Shown here: in pieces, positions 56,853-64,000 of the stretch | How positions within the stretch are numbered: the stretch's first letter is position 1 | How the letters are laid out: the number at the start of each line of letters is the position of its first letter | Assembly (NCBI GenBank): GCA_029785085.1 | Contig: JAFMAI010000001.1 | Coordinates: 112,677-176,676, forward strand | Origin: Nitrososphaerota archaeon | GTDB lineage: Archaea; Thermoproteota; Nitrososphaeria; Nitrososphaerales; Gagatemarchaeaceae | Direction of reading: 5' to 3' | Length of the DNA: 64,000 nucleotides | Position numbers and translations under genes: made by a program | The notes under the pieces: generated by a model | Told to the model about the DNA's origin: nothing | Seen by the model: only the letters and a program-made list of their open reading frames with translations | Databases searched by the model: none

Positions 56853-58360
56853 TGGAGCTTCCCAGCCAACACTTCTCCCGCCAAGGACTCGATCTCCTGG
56901 CCCTGTGAGCGGTCTCCCCGCAGGAGAGGGGAGAGAGACCTGACAAATTCCAACAGGCCCTTAGTGTGCTCTGACAAGCCGCTTGTGGCCAGTCCAATCG
57001 CGTTAGAAGAGCAGATCAGTTCGACTGCAAGGATGCGGGACACGTTGGTAGCCACCTGCAAAGCCTTCACCCCTGCGTTTACCCCATGGCTTGCGTGGTC
57101 TTCGATCCCCCCCGAGACGTTTGAAGGGTACGATGATTCAGGATAGATGTTCTTGGCGTTGTCGGCGTTCAGCGCGGTGGCGGTGTACTCCAACAGCATG
57201 AGTCCTGATTCCAGGCCGGGTTTTGCCGCCATGTACTTCCTATCGGGGGAGGTCTTCGAAAGCAGGAAGTGGACCCTAGCGAGAGACATCACCCCGAGAT
57301 ATGATAGGGCAAGGGACATGAGGTCCAGGGACATTGCTACAGGCTGCGCGTGGAAGTTCCCCCCGTGGAGCACCTCCCCGTCCTCCAAGAGGACAGGGTT
57401 ATCCGACACAGAATTCATCTCATTTACCACGATCTTCTCTGCGAAGCCCAGCGCATCGCTCAGCGAGCCATGTACCTGCGGGGCGCACCGAATCGAGTAG
57501 GGGTCCTGGGGGACCGGCTCCTGCCGCATCCTTCTGCTCCCCTTCAGGAGCGTGCGAAGCTCCCTCGCCACCGAGTTCTGGCCAGGGTCTAGTTTTATCC
57601 CGACCAGTCGCTCGTCGAATGGCTGGGAACAGGCACCAAGCGCCTCTGCGGTCGTCACCAAGGCCGAGTTGGCCGCCCTCAGTAGGGCTTGTCCTCTGTG
57701 GACCGCAACACACCCCAGGGCGGTCGTAAACGCAGTCCCATTGATCAGGGACAGGCCCTCCTTCGCCTTCAGATGCGCTGGCTTCAGACCCGAGGCTGCG
57801 AGGGCTTTGGTCGAATCGGTCACGGTTCCATGATGGTACGCCTTCCCCTCTCCCACCAGGGTCAATGCCATGTGTGCCGAGGGCGTCAGGTCCCCCGATG
57901 CGCCGAGCGACCCGAACTCGGGCACAAGGGGCGTCACATTCCTGTTCAGCAGCCCCACGATAAGCTCTGCTACTCCCTTCCTCACGGCGCTGTTCCCGTT
58001 CAGGAGGCTGTTGAGTCGGATTAGCATGGCAGCTCGCACCACGGTTATGGGGAGAGGGGAACCGACCCCCGACGCATGGCTCCTGACCAAGTTGAGCTGC
58101 AGCTCTTCCAAGTGCTCAGAGCTCACAACCTTGTCAGCGAGAGAGCCAAAGCCGGTGTTGACCCCATAGACCACCGCTCCACCAGCTAGCTTACCCTCGA
58201 GGAGGGCACGGAACCTCTCCAGTCTCTTCAAGCTGGCCGGACTCGCCCTCACGGCTGCACCGCCTTCGGCTACGTCCATGGCTAACCGCAGCGTGAGGGA
58301 CCTCCCGTCTACGACTACTACTGCCAATCCTGCTGTCCCCGAGCGCAGGTCGACAAGCAC
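56849..58360 (-). CDS. hutH: histidine ammonia-lyase
   Basis: VYGVNTGFGSLADKVV, GSLGASGDLTPSAHMAL (Ala-Ser-Gly MIO triad), QEPVPQDPYSIRCAPQVHG. Confidence 0.96.
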   Translation of the reverse strand: MLVDLRSGTAGLAVVVVDGRSLTLRLAMDVAEGGAAVRASPASLKRLERFRALLEGKLAGGAVVYGVNTGFGSLADKVVSSEHLEELQLNLVRSHASGVGSPLPITVVRAAMLIRLNSLLNGNSAVRKGVAELIVGLLNRNVTPLVPEFGSLGASGDLTPSAHMALTLVGEGKAYHHGTVTDSTKALAASGLKPAHLKAKEGLSLINGTAFTTALGCVAVHRGQALLRAANSALVTTAEALGACSQPFDERLVGIKLDPGQNSVARELRTLLKGSRRMRQEPVPQDPYSIRCAPQVHGSLSDALGFAEKIVVNEMNSVSDNPVLLEDGEVLHGGNFHAQPVAMSLDLMSLALSYLGVMSLARVHFLLSKTSPDRKYMAAKPGLESGLMLLEYTATALNADNAKNIYPESSYPSNVSGGIEDHASHGVNAGVKALQVATNVSRILAVELICSSNAIGLATSGLSEHTKGLLEFVRSLSPLLRGDRSQGQEIESLAGEVLAGKLH

Positions 58361-58400
58361 ACCACATATCTTTAACTCGATTGGCCCCCGCCTCGGCCCG

Positions 58401-59375
58401 TTGAGGATACCCGCACGCTATCCAGCCCCAAAATACAGCGACCCTGAAGACCTGCGACTGACGCAGATAATCAAGCCCTCGACCAGCGCGCGGAGAGGAG
58501 GGGTGAACGTCGTGGGGGTCCCATTTGATGGGGCTGTCCTAGGAAGGAGAGGCGCCGCCGGCGGGCCCGCAGCGATACGCGAAGCCATGTCCGCCTTTTC
58601 CAACTACAACGTGGAGCTTGCCCTGGGTCTCGAAGGAGCGCAAGTTCTCGACCTGGGCGACCTCTCTGTGGAGCAGTCGGACACCCTCATGGCTCACAGA
58701 CAGATCGAGGCAGAGGCGACCGAGGACATCGGTCCGGGGTCCCTGTTGGTGGTCCTTGGCGGAGACAATAGCGTGTCACTGCCTTGCATCCGCGCTGCTT
58801 CGAAGAGACTTGGGAGGCTTGGTCTCGTGGTCATCGACTCGCACTTTGACCTCCGAGGAGAAATCGATGGTAAGCCGACGAGTGGGTCATCCTACGGGCT
58901 GGCTGTCAGGACTCTGAAGAGCCTCGATCCCCGAAGAGTGGTGGAGATCGGGATGCATGGCTTTCTGAACTCGAAGAGCTACCACGAGACAGCGGAAGAG
59001 CTCGGCATAACAGTCGTCACAGCCAGGGAAGTGTACGAAAAAGGACCCGAGGCCGTGGCGCGGCAGGCGTACGCGAAGGCGTCCCGTGGAGCAGAGGCGG
59101 TATACCTTAGCGTCGACCTGGACGCGGTTGACATTGCGTACGTCTCTGGAGTGAGCGCGCCCAGTGCAGGAGGGATATCGGCCGACCAACTGTTCAGGTT
59201 AGTGTATGAAATCTCGCGGAATGACAAGGTGAAGTGCGCGGACGTCGTGGAACTTGCCCCGACCCTGGATCCTTCAGGCCGGTCAGCGAGGGTGGCTGCG
59301 TCGGTCGTGACGTATATTATCGCAGGCCATGCGGCCAGAGGCAGCAGTGACGCCAGGAAGAGACGAAGGTCGTAG
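58401..59375 (+). CDS. hutG: arginase/ureohydrolase family, probable formimidoylglutamase
   Basis: GVNVVGVPFDGAVLGRRGAAGGPAAIREAMSAF, VVIDSHFDLRGEIDGKPTSGSSYG, SVDLDAVD; beside hutH; TTG at 58401 preferred. Confidence 0.88.
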   Translation: MRIPARYPAPKYSDPEDLRLTQIIKPSTSARRGGVNVVGVPFDGAVLGRRGAAGGPAAIREAMSAFSNYNVELALGLEGAQVLDLGDLSVEQSDTLMAHRQIEAEATEDIGPGSLLVVLGGDNSVSLPCIRAASKRLGRLGLVVIDSHFDLRGEIDGKPTSGSSYGLAVRTLKSLDPRRVVEIGMHGFLNSKSYHETAEELGITVVTAREVYEKGPEAVARQAYAKASRGAEAVYLSVDLDAVDIAYVSGVSAPSAGGISADQLFRLVYEISRNDKVKCADVVELAPTLDPSGRSARVAASVVTYIIAGHAARGSSDARKRRRS

Positions 59376-59494
59376 GAACCACGCTCGGGTTACCGGAGAA
59401 CGTCTCCTGTTTCTGGGTCTGAGGTCGGCTGAAAGAACCTGCAGAGCCTCGGCATCATGCGCTGCGGCATTAAGTGAACTGGAGTTGCGTCAAC

Positions 59495-60325
59495 TCATGG
59501 AAGAGACGGCCCGCTAGTGTGACCGCTGAGAGTCGAGGAGAGCTTCGCCACCGAGACGTAGTTGAGGTAGAGTATGGCCACGGCGAAGGCGGGCAGGACG
59601 AAGTAAGTGAAGTAGTACAGCAACAGGTTTGAAGCGAGGGCGTCGGCCAGGGCCACAGGCAACAGGTAGAAGCTGACGAGCCCCGCGACGGAGAGGCAGC
59701 AGGACGAGCCTAGGATAATCCCCATCATCGGGACCAGGACGAAGGATTTCGCCCTCTTGGAAGCTGAACAGATCTTTCCTAACTCTCGCGTCTTCCCTAC
59801 GTTGGCCACGACCAAGATTGCTATGACCACTGCCATCGAGATGCTGTAGAAGCTCAGGGCGGCGGAGAACTCGGGGGGATAGGTGAAGATGATAGCCGGG
59901 TTGTAGGATAGGTCCGACAGCGCGCTGAACAGAGACGGGGGCACAAACGTGTCGGTGTAGACGTACAGGGAGGATGTGGAGACGCCGAGGAGCTGGGGTC
60001 CCTGGATGGCGGTCACGATGCCTTCCAGCACAAAGCCGTAGAGGATCAAGTGCGTCGCAAGGTAGCCTGCAAAGATGACGGGCCCCAGAACTGTCTTCAG
60101 CGAGCGGGTGAAGTCCAAGAAGACGGCGCGCAGCGGGAATGCCAGCAGCAGGCAGACGAAGCCTGCCCAGAAGACCAAAGCCCCGGCGAACTCTGCAGGG
60201 TTGACCGAAGGCGCTGCCCAGATGTAGCCGTAGTACGACAGCACCAGACCCAGGATGAGTGTCGCAGATAGGGAGACAAGGGCCGCCAGACGATGCACTG
60301 AGCTCTTATTCCTCTCTTCAATCAT
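59495..60325 (-). CDS. multi-pass membrane protein with GSSCCLS motif
   Basis: 276 aa, about 6-7 hydrophobic segments; similar in layout to the divergent neighbour. Confidence 0.7.
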   Translation of the reverse strand: MIEERNKSSVHRLAALVSLSATLILGLVLSYYGYIWAAPSVNPAEFAGALVFWAGFVCLLLAFPLRAVFLDFTRSLKTVLGPVIFAGYLATHLILYGFVLEGIVTAIQGPQLLGVSTSSLYVYTDTFVPPSLFSALSDLSYNPAIIFTYPPEFSAALSFYSISMAVVIAILVVANVGKTRELGKICSASKRAKSFVLVPMMGIILGSSCCLSVAGLVSFYLLPVALADALASNLLLYYFTYFVLPAFAVAILYLNYVSVAKLSSTLSGHTSGPSLP

Positions 60326-60402
60326 TAGTTTCCGAGGGCAGGCGAATCCATGGGATATTTACAGCCATCTCGCGAGTATCCCGCTTCTCGCCTCGGCGAA
60401 TG

Positions 60403-61317
60403 ATTAATACCCTAGAGCGGAGTCTCGGCCACCTGAAAGGGGTGGGGATGGCGCTTCAGACGAGGCTGATGGCTCTGGTGCTGGGCGGCATTGGGGCGGT
60501 TGGAGGTGCGTCGGTGGTCTACGCCATCTTGGTTGACAGCATCCCCGTCATAAGCCCCGCAGGGGTAGAGAGCCTGCTGTGGGGGTCGTACGCGTTCGCT
60601 GTGATCTTCATAGCAGGTGTCATGGCTGTTCTTATCGGCCTAGGTGGATACGTTCGCAGTGCGGGCCGCGGGCTCGCGGGGTCGTCCACCATCCAACTCA
60701 CGCCTGGATCCTTCATCCCTTACTTGCTCACGACAAGGCGCTACAGGCGCTTCTTCTCGATATCCACGGTACTGTACGGGGCCCTCTACGCTTTTGCGAC
60801 GAGCATGATCGTGTATCAGCCCACAGTGAACTTCATCCAGGCGTACAACGCCACATTCCCCTCAGCCTTCGTTTCAGTCTGCTGCGGGCCACCCCTATCA
60901 ATCCCCACCGTCACTGCCTATCTCATGAACCACGTTGGTCTCTTCATCGTCCCCCTGGACGTCCTCCTGCTGCTCATAGTCGCGCCATTAGTCGGGCTCA
61001 ACGTCGCCTTCGCCGTGTTCGCGCGCGATAGTAGCGCGGCGGGGGCGTCGAAGTACGGGCTAGGCGGGCTGGGGGCGGTGGTCGGGTTGTTCACTGGATG
61101 CCCCGCCTGCGCGGGCCTCTTCCTTGCCGGGTCGATAGGCGGGACCGGAGCCGTCGCATTCGCCTCGGCCCTCTCGTACTACCAACCCGAGTTCATTGCG
61201 GCGACCCTGCCGGCACTGCTCCTGACTCTCTATCTGGTTTCGCACAGCCTCGCACGCGCATATAACGGGAGGTGCCCGATTCCCCAGAGAGCTCGAGACG
61301 ATGCACTCCGCAGATGA
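60403..61317 (+). CDS. multi-pass membrane protein with VCCGPP and TGCPACAG motifs
   Basis: ORF open from 60259; real start probably between 60403 and 60451; about 6-7 hydrophobic segments. Confidence 0.65.
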   Translation: MNTLERSLGHLKGVGMALQTRLMALVLGGIGAVGGASVVYAILVDSIPVISPAGVESLLWGSYAFAVIFIAGVMAVLIGLGGYVRSAGRGLAGSSTIQLTPGSFIPYLLTTRRYRRFFSISTVLYGALYAFATSMIVYQPTVNFIQAYNATFPSAFVSVCCGPPLSIPTVTAYLMNHVGLFIVPLDVLLLLIVAPLVGLNVAFAVFARDSSAAGASKYGLGGLGAVVGLFTGCPACAGLFLAGSIGGTGAVAFASALSYYQPEFIAATLPALLLTLYLVSHSLARAYNGRCPIPQRARDDALRR

Positions 61318-61448
61318 AACGACAAGGAGAGGCCTCCCTGAAGTGGGGGTCGAGCGACTGCGGCCTCCGCGTCGCTGCGTCTGCCCAGGGATTTCCTATG
61401 AGTGAATTGAGCCCGAACAGGCAGATACCTGGCCTGTTGGACAGCCTG

Positions 61449-62363
61449 TCATCGTTTCTTCTGGTTTTCTTTCAACTCAGTTACAGTATTCTCGATGTCT
61501 AGAAGCATAGAACTCCTGGCCGGAGCCTCATAGGCCCCTTTGCAGAATGCCTCGACAACGACAATCACGTCAGTAGGTGTGATGTTCTCGAAGTACACTG
61601 CGACTGTTTCAGGCTTAGAAACACTCGCGTTCCTCGCAACGACGTCGTGTAACGCTCTAGCCAGCGCCGTAGTGTCGACCGGCTTCGCGACATCATACCT
61701 CACCCTGACGAGCCTTTCGCTCGTGCTGTGGTCCACGACCGAGGCCTGGATCACTATGCTGTTCGGAACTTTGACCTGAATCCCATCGTCCAGTCTGATT
61801 GTGGTGTAGTTCAGCCTGATGTCTTCAACCACACCTGTGTAACCTGGTATCAGTAGGTTGTCGGAGAAGAACTTCGGGGGGTATGAGGGTAGAGCGAACC
61901 CCCATTGCCATGTCGAAATCGTTATCCTGCTCCCCACCAGGAATGGTCGCGAGGTGAGGATCAGCAATCCCGCAAAAACGTTCGATAGCGTCTGCTGGCT
62001 AGCCAATCCGAGCACGAGCCCGGTGAACGTTCCCCCCGCGAGGAGTTGGGTTCCAGTAATGCCAACCAACCCCAACACTACGAAGGCGAGGATGATGTAA
62101 CCGATGAATCTGAAAGCCGTGGCCACCGTGGCCCCCCTCTCCGCTCCGGAGGTCCTCGAAATCCCTCTCTTGATCTGGTTCGATATGATGCCGATCGCGA
62201 GGTAACCCGCGACCACAGCGACTGCAAGCTTTGTCAGGAGCAGGGTGCCGAACGGTATGTCCCTGGCGAAGTAGAAGAGGAAGGACAGCAGGACTGCAGC
62301 AGCCGCTATGACAGTGATTGCCCCTATGAGTCTTGAAGAGAGAGAGGTATTCCAGTTGCTCAA
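61449..62363 (-). CDS. MscS-family mechanosensitive channel
   Basis: LAGGTFTGLVLGLASQQTLSNVFAGLLILTSRPFLVGSRITI; VVEDIRLNYTTIRLDDGIQVKVPNS. Confidence 0.92.
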   Translation of the reverse strand: MSNWNTSLSSRLIGAITVIAAAAVLLSFLFYFARDIPFGTLLLTKLAVAVVAGYLAIGIISNQIKRGISRTSGAERGATVATAFRFIGYIILAFVVLGLVGITGTQLLAGGTFTGLVLGLASQQTLSNVFAGLLILTSRPFLVGSRITISTWQWGFALPSYPPKFFSDNLLIPGYTGVVEDIRLNYTTIRLDDGIQVKVPNSIVIQASVVDHSTSERLVRVRYDVAKPVDTTALARALHDVVARNASVSKPETVAVYFENITPTDVIVVVEAFCKGAYEAPARSSMLLDIENTVTELKENQKKR

Positions 62364-62517
62364 CCGTTCAGTTAATCTGAATTCGTGATTTATGTGTTTG
62401 GCACGTGAGATGGGGCCAGCTTGACAATCGTGTGAAGACGTGCGAATGCGTCGGAGCTCGCGTTGCCCGGATTAGCGGCGGTATGCGCGTCTACGCACGT
62501 AGCTGCTCGGCCGTAAC

Positions 62518-63459
62518 CTAGTGGCTACCGTCATTACGAGGAGGGAGCGTAATCTGCAGCTTCGAGATGGCGTCCTTCAGTATGTGGTAGCTCGCGTCGA
62601 GGGCGTCCTTCTCGGCTTTGTTTAGCTCGACTTCGAGTATCCTCTCCACCCCTCCCTTACCCACCACCATTGGGACATCCATCACGACGTCGGAGAACCC
62701 GTACTCTCCGTCAAGGTATGTCGACGCGTTGAAGACGGCTTTCTTGTCGTTGATGATTGCGTCGACCAAGACAGTCACGGCCGCCGCAGGGCCGTGGATC
62801 GTCGCACCCTTCCTGGCGATGACCTCAGCGGCGACTCCTCTGGTGCCCTTGACCACCTCATCAAACTTTTCAGGGCTCATCAGCTTCGATGCGGGGATAC
62901 CCCCCACGGTAGTGTATCCCGGAATCGGAACCATGCTGTCACCGTGCTCGCCGATGATCATGGTAGTTACCGATGAGCGAGCTACGCCCAGCTCGCCTGC
63001 CAAGAAGTTGCGAAGCCTGGAACCATCAAGAGTCCCGCTCATTCCGAGGACCCTGTGCCTTTCGAACCCCGTGACTCTAGAGGATACGTACGTCATGACG
63101 TCGAGTGGGTTCGTCACCATCAGCAGCACTGCGTCCGGAGCGTTCTTCCGGATCTGCTCACAGACATCCTTGATTATTCCGGCGTTGGAGTTCATCAAGT
63201 CCAGCCTTGTCTGGCCAGGCTTCCTCCCAAACCCTGCTGCCACGATCACTAACTTAGATCCCGCTATGTCCCCGTAGTCGTTGCTGCCGGTCACCTTGGT
63301 CTCGGCTCCGTAGGCTGAGAGCATGTGAGTGATGTCCATCGCTTCACCCTGAGGAAGCCCTTTGACCACGTCAACCAATGTGAGGTCGTCGTATCCCTTC
63401 ATGGCGAGGTGAACCGCTACGTTCGCCCCTATCTTGCCGCTGCCGACTATCGATATCAT
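62518..63459 (-). CDS. mdh: malate dehydrogenase (LDH-like family)
   Basis: MISIVGSGKIGANVAVHLAMKGYDDLTLVD, VTNPLDVMTYV, GEHGDSMVPIPGYTTV. Confidence 0.93.
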   Translation of the reverse strand: MISIVGSGKIGANVAVHLAMKGYDDLTLVDVVKGLPQGEAMDITHMLSAYGAETKVTGSNDYGDIAGSKLVIVAAGFGRKPGQTRLDLMNSNAGIIKDVCEQIRKNAPDAVLLMVTNPLDVMTYVSSRVTGFERHRVLGMSGTLDGSRLRNFLAGELGVARSSVTTMIIGEHGDSMVPIPGYTTVGGIPASKLMSPEKFDEVVKGTRGVAAEVIARKGATIHGPAAAVTVLVDAIINDKKAVFNASTYLDGEYGFSDVVMDVPMVVGKGGVERILEVELNKAEKDALDASYHILKDAISKLQITLPPRNDGSH

Positions 63460-63887
63460 GGCTCGACGGGCCTAATGAGTGAGGAGAGTATAGGTGTTTT
63501 GCCAGCAGTCACCGGCCGCATTCGAGCTTGGGTTCGAACGTTCCACACGACAGATAGCATCGTCGAGCGCTGCGTGGCTCTATGAGCAGTCAACTAGTGT
63601 CGCGTCTATAACAAATCTGGCGTTATGACTGTCAATAAGCCACTCCTTTCTCGAACGGAATCATAGCTTGAGATCTTGAAGAGCGTAGCTAGGCGTCTGA
63701 GCTCAAACCACGACGCTAGGGATTTCTACGACGCGACACTAGGTTTGGGACCCGGTTCATGGGTGTGGGCCAACAGTGAAGTGTGTCCTGAGGCGGAGGA
63801 GGGTCTGGTCGATACCAACCCCCAGTCGGGGCGCCGGCTTGCTCCAAGTCACGACGGCCCGCTGCGTGTCGTGCCCGAAAGCGTAAA

Positions 63888-63985
63888 TGCGGTGGCCGGG
63901 ATTTGAATTCTCGAGTCATTTACATGACTTCCCGAGTTAGTAGCGTGGCAGGCTACTGTCCTGGACCAGGCTAGACGACCACCGC
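63888..63985 (-). tRNA. tRNA-Gly(GCC) with an about 23-nt insertion at the T-stem/T-loop junction
   Basis: GCGGTGG/CCACCGC acceptor, GTAGC-CTGCCAC-GCTAC anticodon arm, TCGGG [insertion with AGTCAT-GTAA-ATGACT hairpin] TTCAAAT CCCGG. Confidence 0.85.
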
Positions 63986-64000
63986 TCGTTTCAGGTCGCA

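Noticed and set aside
63676-63906. 76-aa ORF before tRNA-Gly(GCC)
   Set aside because: Runs into the tRNA gene and has no recognisable features; probably non-coding.
1-64000. CRISPR arrays, rRNA operons, transposons, prophage or defence islands
   Set aside because: No regularly spaced repeats, rRNA-like sequence, transposase, integrase or known defence genes were seen.
1-64000. Ammonia oxidation genes (amoA/B/C) as support for an AOA lineage
   Set aside because: None present in the window; taxonomic placement below Thaumarchaeota level is therefore not claimed.

Overview
This 64 kb window looks like an archaeal chromosome segment. It is GC-rich, has many genes with a TATA-like box close to the start codon, and carries archaeal/eukaryotic-type information genes. 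A eukaryote-like DNA topoisomerase IB argues for Thaumarchaeota/Nitrososphaeria (inference; no amo genes seen). Main contents: (1) a replication/repair set: RFC small and large subunits, GINS, MCM with a 368-aa LAGLIDADG intein in Walker A, Hel308, Orc1/Cdc6, TopoIB; (2) tRNA processing genes: RtcB ligase, archease and an EndA-family splicing endonuclease subunit; (3) a complete-looking histidine utilisation cluster hutU-hutI-hutH-hutG; (4) a 7-deazaguanine cluster with a QueD-like domain fused to an unknown N-terminal domain, then QueC and MptA/FolE2-type GTP cyclohydrolase; (5) a tetraether-lipid-synthase-like radical SAM gene divergent from a TrmB regulator, with a 9-bp inverted repeat between them; (6) DUF929/VKOR, threonine catabolism (TDH/KBL), ClC channel, HMG-CoA reductase, DedA, MscS, malate dehydrogenase. 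The most striking observation is in the tRNA genes. Of six tRNAs, five carry extra sequence at non-canonical places: D-loop, variable region, T-stem/T-loop junction, and one with about 50 nt that I could not resolve. Several insertions fold into small hairpins and lie between short direct repeats. The intron splicing and ligation genes are in the same window. I saw no CRISPR array, rRNA, transposase or phage region. At least three decayed gene remnants are present (ACT/V4R, PhoU C-terminus, SRPBCC C-terminus next to tRNA-Ile).
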